The translations under genes were made by a program, and so were the position numbers. This document shows positions 1 to 7,872 of a DNA stretch of 64,000 nt, in pieces (within the stretch, counting starts at the first letter, position 1; each line of letters begins with the position of its first letter). This DNA is from Pseudoxanthomonas suwonensis (GTDB lineage: Bacteria > Pseudomonadota > Gammaproteobacteria > Xanthomonadales > Xanthomonadaceae): the NCBI RefSeq assembly GCF_000972865.1, contig NZ_CP011144.1:1302001-1366000 (forward strand), written 5' to 3'. The notes beneath the pieces were generated by a model, which made no database searches, was not told the DNA's origin, and worked only from the letters and a program-made list of their open reading frames with translations.

Positions 1-139
1 CAATCGGTGCCGCAGGGGTGCCGAAACCGGCGTCGGTGGCTTCCAGGCGCGTGCCGCGCCGACCCCGTGTGCAGACTCGCTTTTCGCGGAACACAGTGCC
101 GCGACCTTTTACCTTGCCCTGCTTTTCGCTTTTGTGCAT
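1..139 (-). CDS. possible 5' part of an unrecognised gene, cut by the window edge
   Basis: A minus-strand frame opens with ATG at 139 and stays open to the window edge, giving 46 basic residues that begin MHKSEKQGKVKGRG. A GGGAGG ribosome-binding site precedes the ATG. I do not recognise the protein. In related conjugative elements the genes after the S26 peptidase are transfer genes such as a relaxase or transglycosylase, so a transfer function is possible but unsupported. The stretch from 140 to 273, between this start and the S26 peptidase stop, holds nothing I can identify. Confidence 0.3.
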   Translation of the reverse strand, partial: MHKSEKQGKVKGRGTVFREKRVCTRGRRGTRLEATDAGFGTPAAPI

Positions 140-273
140 CACCGCCAACCTCCCGTTCGCCAGACCAACCCGACCGCACCACCACCGCATTCCCGACGAC
201 AAGCCGCGCGTTCCGCAGGCGACGTTGCGCACGGCGCGACCGCCGCGTTCGCTACGCACGCGCCGCCGCACGT

Positions 274-789
274 TCACTGTCGCCACGGCCGCGCCCGGCC
301 GATCACGTCGGCCGCAGGCACGGGGCCGTAGTAGCGGCTGTCGAACGACGCGGGGTGCGCGGTGCTGAGCAGGAACAGTTCGCCGTCCGCGAGGCGCCGG
401 CACTGCCGCCACTGCGGCAGCGGGCGCTGCCAGCGGTCGGCGCGCAGCGCCACCGCGGCAGGCACGCCGTCGATGCGGACGATGCCGCCGCGCACGCACA
501 CCTGCTGAGGCGACACGGCGCCGATGCGCTTGAGCAGCGGCACAGTCGCCGGCAGGTAGCCGCGTTGGTCGGCGAGTTCGGCAACATCCGCCGGCAGGCG
601 CGTCAGCACCAGGTCGCCAGCGCGCAGCGCGGCGGCCGGTTCGACGCGATACCAGCCGACCGGCACGCTGTCGGAGGCGTTGTAGACGATGCGCAGCCGC
701 GGCGTCGCGAACGCGGCGACGGCCAGCGCGGCGACGCCGAAGGCGGATGCCAGCGCGAGGCCGAGCCGTGCTCGCGCCCGCGGCGTCAT
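274..789 (-). CDS. traF: S26 family signal peptidase, conjugal transfer TraF-like
   Basis: The 171-residue protein has an N-terminal hydrophobic anchor (about residues 8-28), then SDSVPVGWY with the likely catalytic Ser41, and PLLKRIGA with the likely general-base Lys87. This is the Ser/Lys dyad of S26 peptidases. TraF-type members mature pilin or other periplasmic transfer proteins on conjugative elements. The start ATG overlaps the stop of the upstream DUF2840 gene by 4 nt (ATGA), implying translational coupling. The gene order HTH, DUF2840, S26 is that of Tn4371-like elements. The family call is firm; the substrate is not visible. Confidence 0.85.
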   Translation of the reverse strand: MTPRARARLGLALASAFGVAALAVAAFATPRLRIVYNASDSVPVGWYRVEPAAALRAGDLVLTRLPADVAELADQRGYLPATVPLLKRIGAVSPQQVCVRGGIVRIDGVPAAVALRADRWQRPLPQWRQCRRLADGELFLLSTAHPASFDSRYYGPVPAADVIGRARPWRQ

Positions 790-1319
790 TGCAGCGTCCT
801 GCCCGACTGCCAGACGGCGTGCCGCGCGGCGGTGTAGTCGGGCAACGGATGGCGCGCGGCGAGGCGTTCGCCGAGCAGGCGCCAGTACGCGGGTGCGGCG
901 TCCGCCGGGTCGATGCCGAGCGAGGCGATGGCGTCGATCTTCGGCAGGACGGCGCGCACCTCGCGCGGGCCCTCGGCGCGCAGCAGCACGCCGACGCCGG
1001 GGTCAATGCCGTGGATGCGCTGCAGCGGCTCGCGCAGCGTGCCGGCCTGCAGCACCAGCAACTGCCAGCGCGACGGCCCCCAGTCGTCGGCTTCCCAGCG
1101 CAGTCGCGCGAAGCGTGCGCCGGGCAGGAAGGCGGCGATGCGCCGCGTGCCGTCGAGCGCCAGCTCGCGCACGGGGCGACCGAAGCGCAGCGAGACGACG
1201 AACAGGCGCGGCACGTGGACGAGCGCGACCCGCGTCAGCGGCGCGTCGGACGACAGCGCCTGCGGCCGGTTCTCGCGCGGCGGCGGCGGTGCGGAAATGT
1301 CGTGCGGCTGTGCGTTCAC
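786..1319 (-). CDS. DUF2840 domain protein of an integrative conjugative element
   Basis: The 177-residue protein has a proline-rich N terminus, then a beta-rich segment beginning around LTRVALVHVPRL, and ends near LPDYTAARHAVWQSGRTLQ. I recognise it as the DUF2840 family, which occurs almost only beside parA and the S26 peptidase in Tn4371-like elements; its role is unknown. The start is GTG. It is coupled by 4 nt to the peptidase gene downstream and lies 12 nt after the HTH gene. No parA or repA is found between the HTH gene and this one, which differs from the layout I know. Confidence 0.75.
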   Translation of the reverse strand: MNAQPHDISAPPPPRENRPQALSSDAPLTRVALVHVPRLFVVSLRFGRPVRELALDGTRRIAAFLPGARFARLRWEADDWGPSRWQLLVLQAGTLREPLQRIHGIDPGVGVLLRAEGPREVRAVLPKIDAIASLGIDPADAAPAYWRLLGERLAARHPLPDYTAARHAVWQSGRTLQ

Positions 1320-1331
1320 GGTGCAGCCTGC

Positions 1332-1640
1332 CTAGCGCCCACGCGCCGCAAGGCGTGCGCGGCGCGCGGCGTACTCGGGGTCGAACGTGGCCTCGAACGT
1401 GCGCGTATCGGCCCACGCCACCAGGTCTTCGACTGCGTACATCACGCGGCGCCCGAACTTGCGGAAGCGCGGCCCGCCACCGATGACGCGCAGCTTCTCC
1501 AGCGTGCGCGGCGACAGCCGCAGGAACGCGGCGGCTTCGTCGTTGGTGAGGTAGCGGCGCGGCACTTTCTCGATCGGCGGCGCCGTCGATGAAGCGCATG
1601 CAGGCGCGTATCCACTCGGGTGTGAAACAGGGCGTCGCAT
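1332..1640 (-). CDS. AlpA-like helix-turn-helix regulator / excisionase-type protein
   Basis: The C-terminal two thirds carry a winged HTH of the AlpA/excisionase class: RRYLTNDEAAAFLRLSPRTL followed by FRKFGRRVMYAVEDLVAWAD, where the tyrosine-valine-glutamate segment is the typical wing. I chose the ATG at 1640 because GGAGG lies 6 nt upstream; a further in-frame ATG at 1659-1661 has no such site. Proteins of this type on Tn4371-like elements act as recombination directionality factors or activators of transfer genes. It is the first gene of the HTH-DUF2840-traF cluster. Confidence 0.8.
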   Translation of the reverse strand: MRRPVSHPSGYAPACASSTAPPIEKVPRRYLTNDEAAAFLRLSPRTLEKLRVIGGGPRFRKFGRRVMYAVEDLVAWADTRTFEATFDPEYAARRARLAARGR

Positions 1641-1756
1641 GGGTATCCTCCATCGCTTCATGGCGGCGACAGTGCGATCGCCGCGGGGTGGATGCAGGTT
1701 CGGAAGCCGCCGGCGTTGGATGCAGGGCCGTTCTGAGCGGCAGCGAAGCCGTCCCC

Positions 1757-2512
1757 CTACCGGCGCGGATGCAGCAGGCGGCGATAGCCGCCCTGCATCA
1801 GCCGGCGTCCACGCGCGATCAGGCGCCGCACATGCGCGCGGAGCTGGCCGTCGCTGTACCAGCGTTCGGCCACGACCTCGGCGCCATACAGCACCTCGGC
1901 CACCTTCCGCTGCGATGCGCCGGACTGCACGCCGTCGAGCGCCTGCAAGGTGCGCAGGTGCAGCAGCGCCGTGCGGCCTGGTCGATCACGAGCCACGCCG
2001 ACACCCGTGTCGTTCGCGTGCAGCGCATCTAGCGCCGCCAGCGTCATCTCTGCGTTGCGCCAGCGCGTCAGCATCTGCGGGCCGGCGCGCACGGCGTAGA
2101 CATACGCCTTGCCGTCTTCCAGTTCGGGCGAAAGCACGAAGCTGCGCGTGCGGCCGGCCATGCGCACGGTCAGCAGCAGCCGTCGGCCGTCATGCAGCAG
2201 CCGCTTCTCGCCGGGAAAATCCCAGAGCCGGAACGGCGTCGCGCCGGGCGGCGGATCGGCGTCGGGCAGGAGATGCACTGTGCCGGGCGGTTCGGGGAAC
2301 CAGTCCGGCAGCGCATCGCGCGCGTCGAGGTCGGGATCTTCCAGCAGGCGCAGGCCCCAGTGCTGCGCCCGCTCCGGTCGTCGCCGGTGCAGGTGCCAGT
2401 CGCGCCGGTACTCTGGATTGCGGCGCAGGTACTCCCATGCCAGCGACGCGCCGTCCAGGTGCAGCACGTAGAGGTAGGCGGCGACGGGATGCCACGCAGC
2501 ACCGGCGTCCAT
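1757..2512 (-). CDS. DUF2285 domain protein with a DUF6499-like N terminus
   Basis: The protein (251 residues from the chosen ATG) begins with a segment typical of DUF6499, containing YLYVLHLDG, AWEYLRRNPEYRRDW. The C-terminal half carries a DUF2285-like domain ending in AEVLYGAEVVAERW and RRLIARGRRLM, which resembles a winged helix. Such proteins are common next to the AlpA-like regulator on conjugative elements and probably bind DNA; no function is established. The longer reading frame back to 2590 is unlikely because the family starts at MDAGAAWHP. It is separated by 116 nt from the HTH gene downstream. Confidence 0.75.
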   Translation of the reverse strand: MDAGAAWHPVAAYLYVLHLDGASLAWEYLRRNPEYRRDWHLHRRRPERAQHWGLRLLEDPDLDARDALPDWFPEPPGTVHLLPDADPPPGATPFRLWDFPGEKRLLHDGRRLLLTVRMAGRTRSFVLSPELEDGKAYVYAVRAGPQMLTRWRNAEMTLAALDALHANDTGVGVARDRPGRTALLHLRTLQALDGVQSGASQRKVAEVLYGAEVVAERWYSDGQLRAHVRRLIARGRRLMQGGYRRLLHPRR

Positions 2513-2986
2513 GCGCGGCTCCAAGCGAATGGGCGGACGGTCGCCTGGCGCCCGCACGCCGAACCGGCAGGTGCCGGATCGGGCGGGCAACGGCGTCGAA
2601 TCCCCCCTGTCCGCCGCCGGTAGAGGGCGCGGGATTCTGGCCGATTGACTCTGAAACGTGGCGGCCCGCGAGGGGCAAGGCGCGGCTGCGGATCAGGAAT
2701 GCCGCCATGCGACAGGGCCAAGGTGCCGCAGCAGACGGCGCGAGCGGATGCAATCTGCGCGCGGCCGTTCAATCAGACCAGCAGCAATGCCGATCCTTGC
2801 GCAAAAGGTCTTAATCGGGATCGGGCGAGCGACAACCTCGGCATCAGGTTAGCCGCTGCGCATGACAACCGGACAATGGCCGGCTTCAAGGACGGGGCTG
2901 CTCTGGCTGCCCGCTATTGAACACTATAGATTGTAGCCCTATAGGACGCAAGGGGTTGTGATTCTGGGATTTGGCGGACTCCCAGA
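2513..2986. other. intergenic region upstream of two divergent element genes
   Basis: This 474-bp stretch lies between the divergent DUF2285 and XRE genes. I see no convincing gene in it. It must hold the promoters for both. The only clear structure is the pair of CTATAG palindromes listed separately near its right end. Confidence 0.5.
2924..2944. promoter_or_regulatory. paired CTATAG palindromes, possible XRE operator
   Basis: The self-complementary hexamer CTATAG occurs at 2924-2929 and 2939-2944, spaced 15 bp start to start, about 40 bp before the XRE gene. XRE repressors usually bind such symmetric sites at their own promoter. The link to this regulator is inferred from position. Confidence 0.4.
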
Positions 2987-3277
2987 ATGAAGGCGAAATC
3001 GTCCCTGCCGGCGGCGCTTAAGACTATCCGCAAGGCCCGCGGCCTGAGCCAGGAAGCGTTCTCCGACGTGTCGAGCCGCACCTACATGAGTTCGCTGGAG
3101 CGTGGGCTGAAAAGTCCGACGTTGAATAAGCTAGAAGAACTGTGTGAGGTGATGGGGATCCATCCGTTGACTCTGCTGACATTGGCATATGCGGGAAGTA
3201 CGAGAGATCGGGTTGATCGCCTTCTTGCAGAAGTGCGGCAAGAAATCATCATCTCGACAGATGAAAATGAGAAATAG
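2987..3277 (+). CDS. XRE family helix-turn-helix regulator
   Basis: The 96-residue protein is almost entirely an XRE/Cro-type HTH domain (residues about 8-65): ALKTIRKARGLSQEAFSDVS, then SSLERGLKSPTLNKLEELCE. A short C-terminal tail follows. It is the first gene of the plus-strand block leading into the phosphatase-kinase module, 149 nt upstream of it, and is the obvious candidate to control that module. GC content here is lower than in the chromosomal part, consistent with acquired DNA. No strong ribosome-binding site is visible. Confidence 0.85.
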   Translation: MKAKSSLPAALKTIRKARGLSQEAFSDVSSRTYMSSLERGLKSPTLNKLEELCEVMGIHPLTLLTLAYAGSTRDRVDRLLAEVRQEIIISTDENEK

Positions 3278-3311
3278 TCGAGACAAGTACCCTGGAACCG
3301 CATCCCAACAC

Positions 3312-3325
3312 TGCCAACGTTGGCA
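3312..3325. promoter_or_regulatory. perfect 14-bp palindrome upstream of the phosphatase gene
   Basis: TGCCAACGTTGGCA is a perfect palindrome in the 149-bp gap between the XRE gene and the PP2C gene. It could be an operator for the XRE protein or for another regulator. Only symmetry and position support this. Confidence 0.35.
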
Positions 3326-3426
3326 TCAATCGCCGAACTAACGAGGGCCAATCACATGGTCAATCTGGACCTCTGCCTCCCCGATTCATTGACAGACCTT
3401 CTATTATCGAGTTTCAGGTATTCCAA

Positions 3427-4545
3427 ATGACGCACATGGACAGCGATCCCGCATCTCTCCTGCTGCAAGTGCAAGACTGGCTGCTACGGCGTGTTCCACC
3501 GTCCGGCGTCCGCAGGGTACTGCCCGTGCTCGCAGCACTTGGCAGTGACGTCGGCGTAATTCGCAAAGAGAATCAGGACCGAGTTGCCTTGGTCCGTGGC
3601 CGTGATGATCTCGGCCATACCTACGTAGTCGTGGCTTTGTCCGACGGCATTGGTGGAATGAGAGACGGTGCTCAATGCGCCGCTCTAACTGTGAGCGCAG
3701 TCTTCGATGCTGTTCACCGACTTGCAAGCTCCGGTGAGCCACCCTCCAAATGGGCGACCAATGCTATGAACAGCGCTAATGAAGCCGTGCGGAAGGCTTA
3801 CGGCGGCGCGGGTGGAGCCACACTCGTGCTCCTGCTTATGACCGAGAAAGAGGGTGCCTATTGGGCAAGCGTCGGTGATAGTCGATTGTACCTATCCAAG
3901 GGAGAATCTCTGGTTCAGATATCCACAGATGACACAATTGCCGGACAGCTCGGGCGCCCTGCCGGGTCCGACATCGAACAAGGAAAGCTCCTCCAATACA
4001 TCGGAATGGAAGGCCCGCTTGAGTTCGAGGTGGCCAAGTTGCTTTGTTCCACTGACGACACGGCCATTTTGACGACGGACGGCGTCCATTTCTTGGATTC
4101 GGATTCGGACGTTATGTCGCTGGTGGTTCGACACGCACCAGACATTGGGGTCGCGGCCCGAAGGCTGACAGAACTGGCACGCTGGGCAGGTGGACCGGAC
4201 AACGCGACGGCAGCAGTCGTTTCGCTCGACTCTGCCCTTTACGAATCGCCGCCCACATATGCTTGTCTCGATATTTGGGATCCGTTCGGCGAAATTCGCA
4301 TTCCACTGGTACACCGCGACAATCAACAAGTCATGGCGAGTGGCGCCGTTTCCAAGAGGCCGCAGGTGGCCGAGAGCGAAGTATCCATAAAGGACGACGC
4401 CGTCACGCAACCTGTGGTCGAGGATGAAGACGTCCCGCCCAAGAAAAAAGGCGGGAAAAGCAAGCCGAAAAAGCGTAAACCGCGAGCACCTCGTAGTGGA
4501 TCAGCCCCCCAAGTCCAGCTCGAGTTCTCTAACAAGAAGAGTTGA
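3427..4545 (+). CDS. PP2C family serine/threonine protein phosphatase
   Basis: The 372-residue protein has the metal-binding motifs of PP2C (PPM) phosphatases in order: VGVIRKENQDR (residues 42-52), LSDGIGGMRDG (Asp73-Gly74), WASVGDSRLYL, LTTDGVH and the terminal GGPDNATAAVV. The catalytic domain fills about residues 35-280. The tail after residue 330 is strongly lysine-rich and could bind nucleic acid or a partner. It removes phosphate from Ser/Thr residues and sits directly before two Ser/Thr kinases, so it most likely reverses their action. The next kinase starts within a few nt of its stop, implying one transcript. It resembles phosphatase-kinase pairs of bacterial defence and TerY-P loci, but no vWA gene is present. 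Confidence 0.9.
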   Translation: MTHMDSDPASLLLQVQDWLLRRVPPSGVRRVLPVLAALGSDVGVIRKENQDRVALVRGRDDLGHTYVVVALSDGIGGMRDGAQCAALTVSAVFDAVHRLASSGEPPSKWATNAMNSANEAVRKAYGGAGGATLVLLLMTEKEGAYWASVGDSRLYLSKGESLVQISTDDTIAGQLGRPAGSDIEQGKLLQYIGMEGPLEFEVAKLLCSTDDTAILTTDGVHFLDSDSDVMSLVVRHAPDIGVAARRLTELARWAGGPDNATAAVVSLDSALYESPPTYACLDIWDPFGEIRIPLVHRDNQQVMASGAVSKRPQVAESEVSIKDDAVTQPVVEDEDVPPKKKGGKSKPKKRKPRAPRSGSAPQVQLEFSNKKS

Positions 4546-4547
4546 CG

Positions 4548-5606
4548 ATGACAAAGCTAGGGGGGCGCTACACAGTTCTAGGCAAGGCGCTGTCAGGCGG
4601 TATGGGCGCTGTCTATCCTTGCACCGACGACATCCTGGAGCGAAAGGTCGCCGTCAAGGTGATGCAAGACTCCGAGGAGGCAAGACGGCTCGTCGACGAA
4701 ATCTCAGCACTTCTGAAGCTCCGATCCAAGCACGTCGTGCAGGTCTACGATATTTTGAGACTTGACGCCACCACCATTGGGATTGTTCAAGAGTTTATCG
4801 AAGGAACAGACCTCTTCGACGAAAGCACGAAGGCCGCATCGCCGCAGGCTCTTCTCAAGCAACTTTGGCAAATCGCGTCCGGAATCGCCGATATTCACGA
4901 GGCGGGTGTGATCCATCGGGATATCAAGCTCAACAACATGAAGCTTGATAGCGAAGGCATCGTCAAGATCTTTGACTTTGGTTTGGCTCGCGACGATGGC
5001 CCCGAAGCATCAACCATGGGCTTTGTCGGCACAAAGTGGTTCGCAGCCCCTGAACTTTACGGCACCAAGGTGCAATTCAGTACGGCCGTCGACACGTATG
5101 CATTCGGGGTTTGTGCGACGTACTTGATCGCTCGAAAACTTCCCAATGAGCTTGGGCAACAGCCCCCAGTGACAATGCCGGAAGGCTATCTCAATGCTGC
5201 TGGTGGTGGAGTCTCACCCGATATCATTTCCATGATCGAAGCGTGCCTTTCCACTGCACCGCTTGATCGGCCAAGCATGCAGCAAGTTCGAGAAACCCTT
5301 GCGAAACATCTCTTGTTCGATCGACATCAAGCCCTTGTTGTTTACAAAGGGCAAGCTTCGTATCTCAACGCCTCAAATCGAGAGGTCTCGGCAAAGCTCT
5401 CCGAGATGGGCAGCATCACGATTGCTTATGACGGGATGGACTTTGTGGTCGCTGATGTGCAAGGCGACGTGTTCATAAACTATGGCAAGACCGTAAAGGG
5501 ACAGGCACTTCCTGGTTCTTGTGTTGTTGCCCTTGGGGGTCCCGACAAAGGAGCGAGTCGCCGTTACGTTACGTTCGATCTTGCGTCGCCGGAGGTTGTT
5601 TTGTGA
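4548..5606 (+). CDS. serine/threonine protein kinase with an unassigned C-terminal domain
   Basis: A Hanks-type kinase of 352 residues. Visible parts are the glycine loop ALSGGMGAVY, the ATP-binding lysine in KVAVKVM (Lys37), the catalytic loop HRDIKLNN (about 123-130), DFGLA (about 142) and the activation segment VGTKWFAAPELYG. The kinase domain ends near residue 265. The last ~85 residues, ending YVTFDLASPEVVL, are predicted beta-rich and I cannot assign them to a family. There is no membrane segment, so the kinase is cytoplasmic. I chose ATG 4548; a TTG at 4542 would instead overlap the phosphatase stop. It overlaps the next kinase by 4 nt. Confidence 0.9.
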   Translation: MTKLGGRYTVLGKALSGGMGAVYPCTDDILERKVAVKVMQDSEEARRLVDEISALLKLRSKHVVQVYDILRLDATTIGIVQEFIEGTDLFDESTKAASPQALLKQLWQIASGIADIHEAGVIHRDIKLNNMKLDSEGIVKIFDFGLARDDGPEASTMGFVGTKWFAAPELYGTKVQFSTAVDTYAFGVCATYLIARKLPNELGQQPPVTMPEGYLNAAGGGVSPDIISMIEACLSTAPLDRPSMQQVRETLAKHLLFDRHQALVVYKGQASYLNASNREVSAKLSEMGSITIAYDGMDFVVADVQGDVFINYGKTVKGQALPGSCVVALGGPDKGASRRYVTFDLASPEVVL

Positions 5607-6676
5607 ATGCCCCCCTGAAACCGCGCGAGCTTATCGGAGGTCGATATGAAATCGATCAATACATGGCCGAAGGCGGTATGCAGTATGTCTATCTAGCCAA
5701 GGACACGCTTACTGGTCGGCATGTAGCACTGAAAACCCCGAAGAACAACTCTGCTGTGAAACGATTTAGGCGCAGTGCGATTGTGGCAGCAAAGGTCAAT
5801 CATCCAAACGTGGCAAAAACGCTCGACTATGTAAGGGAGGGCGAGGCGCGCTATCTCATTGAAGAATTGATCGCAGGGGAAGACCTCTCGCACGCATTGC
5901 TGAAACGCACCAAGTTCTTGGACCCCTATCTCGCGGCCAGAGTGTTTCATCATCTTGCTAAGGGGGTAGCTGCTGCCCATCATGTCGATGTAGTGCATCG
6001 CGACCTCAAGCCGTCAAATGTGATGGTCTCTGGCGGTTATGACATGCATGAAGTCAAGGTGACCGACTTCGGGATCGCCAAACTCGCCAAAGAGGAACTT
6101 GAAGAGGCGGCGGAGGGCGGCCCGAACACAATGTCGATGTCACAGACGGCAGTCGGTGCGCTTCCATACATGGCGCCGGAGGCTATAGAAACGCCGAAGG
6201 AAGTTACGACGTCCGCCGATATATGGTCTCTGGGCGCGATGATGTACCACATGCTTACTGGTGAGACGCCTTTTGGATCCGGACTTCGCGCCGTAAGGAA
6301 GATTACGGCTGGCGAGATCTCTCCACCGCCACGATTCCTAACGGACAATCCTCAGTTCGCTGCACTCGCGAAACAGGTGCTGGAGCTATCCTTGTCATGC
6401 ATGAAACGCGAACCAGACGAGCGTCCTCAGGCTGACGAATTAGTAGAGCAGTGTGGAACCCTCTGTTACAACTTGGCGCCCCGATTCTTTGGGACCATCC
6501 GCCGTGTGGAGTACAACAAGTATGGATTCATCAGCTCAGACGGCGGCGATGTCTTCTTTCATATTGAGAGCTTTTACGGGCCAGATCGTCCCAAGGTGGG
6601 AGACAAAGTAATGTTCTCCAGCTACCCGGGAGGAGGAGCGCCACGTGCCTACCCGATGGTCAAAGTAGACCCCTAG
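5603..6676 (+). CDS. serine/threonine protein kinase fused to a cold-shock-like domain
   Basis: The kinase part (about residues 8-290) has MAEGGMQYVYLAKD as glycine loop, HVALKTPK, the catalytic loop HRDLKPSNVMV (from about 131), DFGIA (about 154) and GALPYMAPEAI. The last ~65 residues read as a cold-shock/OB fold: GTIRRVEYNKYGFISS, GGDVFFHIESF and PKVGDKVMF match the family's order, with FGF-like and VFFH motifs as RNA/ssDNA contacts. That fusion suggests nucleic-acid sensing or targeting. The start is GTG at 5603, overlapping the previous stop (GTGA); the longer frame from 5519 runs inside the upstream kinase. It is the last gene of the module. Confidence 0.88.
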   Translation: MNAPLKPRELIGGRYEIDQYMAEGGMQYVYLAKDTLTGRHVALKTPKNNSAVKRFRRSAIVAAKVNHPNVAKTLDYVREGEARYLIEELIAGEDLSHALLKRTKFLDPYLAARVFHHLAKGVAAAHHVDVVHRDLKPSNVMVSGGYDMHEVKVTDFGIAKLAKEELEEAAEGGPNTMSMSQTAVGALPYMAPEAIETPKEVTTSADIWSLGAMMYHMLTGETPFGSGLRAVRKITAGEISPPPRFLTDNPQFAALAKQVLELSLSCMKREPDERPQADELVEQCGTLCYNLAPRFFGTIRRVEYNKYGFISSDGGDVFFHIESFYGPDRPKVGDKVMFSSYPGGGAPRAYPMVKVDP

Positions 6677-6782
6677 GCTAGGGCACCGCTCCAATGACTA
6701 GATTCATGCCATAGAAGCCGGGTGCCCGATCCGAAGAGAGTCCCCAACCGCCTCGAATCTCCCTTGCCAGGACGCAACAAAA

Positions 6783-6809
6783 AAGGGAGAGGGCTCGCGC
6801 CTCTCCCTT
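6783..6809 (-). terminator. intrinsic terminator after radC
   Basis: A perfect 10-bp stem (AAGGGAGAGG with CCTCTCCCTT) around the 7-nt loop GCTCGCG is followed, on the minus strand, by a run of U residues (A-run at 6779-6784 on the plus strand). It lies just after the radC stop and also separates radC from the convergent kinase operon. Confidence 0.8.
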
Positions 6810-6822
6810 GGGACTTATCCGT

Positions 6823-7323
6823 TCAGACCCAACCGCGCGCCGCCAACGACACCGTCTGGTGTCCGGCCACGACGATGTGGTCCAGCAGCCGCACGTCGAC
6901 CAATGCCAGCGCCTGTTTCAGCTGCACCGTCACGGCGCGGTCGGCCGCACTTGGTTCGGGATTGCCGCTGGGATGATTGTGCGCCGCGATGACAGCGGCC
7001 GAATTGTTCATCAGCGCTTCGCGAACCACGACCCGCGGATGCACCTCGGCGCCGTCGATCGTGCCGTAAAACAGTTCGGCGTAGTCGATCAGCCGGTGCC
7101 GCGTGTCGAGAAACACGGCCGCGAACACCTCGCGCTCCAGCCCCGCGAGCTTGTCGCGGAAGAAGCCGCATGCGGCCGACGGATCCACGAACGACATTCC
7201 GCGCTGCATGCGCTGGTCGACCACGAGCCTGGCGGCCTCGATGATCTGCTCCGCGCTCGCCGGACGATAACGCCGACGCTTGTCGCGGATGAACAGCGAG
7301 GAATCGAAGGAAGAAGACGACAT
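6823..7323 (-). CDS. radC: RadC/JAB-domain protein of a mobile element
   Basis: The 166-residue protein has the JAMM/MPN metalloprotease-like fold of the RadC family, with AHNHPSGNPEPSAAD as metal-binding motif and a C terminus ending DHIVVAGHQTVSLAARGWV. It lacks the N-terminal HhH region of chromosomal RadC, as is usual for the short versions on conjugative elements and prophages. Their role is unproven. The start at 7323 has GGAG 8 nt upstream; an upstream extension to 7371 is not supported. It is monocistronic with its own terminator, and a folded element precedes it. Confidence 0.88.
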   Translation of the reverse strand: MSSSSFDSSLFIRDKRRRYRPASAEQIIEAARLVVDQRMQRGMSFVDPSAACGFFRDKLAGLEREVFAAVFLDTRHRLIDYAELFYGTIDGAEVHPRVVVREALMNNSAAVIAAHNHPSGNPEPSAADRAVTVQLKQALALVDVRLLDHIVVAGHQTVSLAARGWV

Positions 7324-7385
7324 GAGCTTACTCCGGTACCGGGCGGGATTGCCCGGCTCCGGCCCCCGCACGCCGCAGCGCAGCG

Positions 7386-7443
7386 GTCAAGGGGCGCAGA
7401 CGGCCGCAGGCCGCAAGCATGCACGGCATGCGCCGCCCTTGAC
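7386..7443 (-). ncRNA. structured leader upstream of radC, possible radC RNA motif
   Basis: GTCAAGGG (7386-7393) pairs with CCCTTGAC (7436-7443), enclosing two smaller stems: CGGCC-gca-GGCCG and GCATGC-acg-GCATGC. This is a closed three-way-junction layout about 60 nt before the radC start on the same strand. A conserved radC RNA motif in leaders of RadC-type and other DNA-interacting genes is known, and this position fits; I cannot test the covariance model here. Confidence 0.45.
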
Positions 7444-7872
7444 GGCAAGAACGGCGTGACACACTGGCCGGATCGCAAGACCGCCCTCCTCCACCCACCG
7501 ATGCGCAAGCGGAGCGCGCAGGCCCACACGGGCCGGAGGCATCAGGGATCAGCGCCGCCCGGCCGCGACTCGCCAGAGGCGCGGGGCACAGCCCGCGAGC
7601 CCGACGGCGGTAACGCCGGATGCGTCCAATCCACTACCACATCTACCACTCGTACTGCCCCGGCCCCTAGCCAGTCGCAATGGGGGAGACGACGGCAGAG
7701 TCCCCTTAGCGATCTACCCTCTCGTGAAACCTTCGTGGCATCGACCGCACACACGGCATCGGGACAGGCAAAGGATCGCCCTGCAGACTCCTTGACCGGC
7801 AGAGACGGCCCCGCTTGCCAGCTCCGTCTGCACCCGTCACAATCCCTGCGTTTCCTGTTGTCGACAACAGAA
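7444..7872. other. intergenic region between radC leader and methylase operon
   Basis: About 430 bp with no credible gene; the open frames across it are low-complexity shadows. The promoter of the HTH-methylase-nuclease operon must lie here. A TTGTCGACAACA palindrome sits at 7857-7868, just before the HTH start, and could be its operator. Confidence 0.4.

Noticed and set aside
6808..7872. Plus-strand N-terminal extension of the MerR-like protein
   Set aside because: The upstream 355 codons lie opposite radC and its leader and are shadow-like; the HTH begins just after the ATG at 7873.
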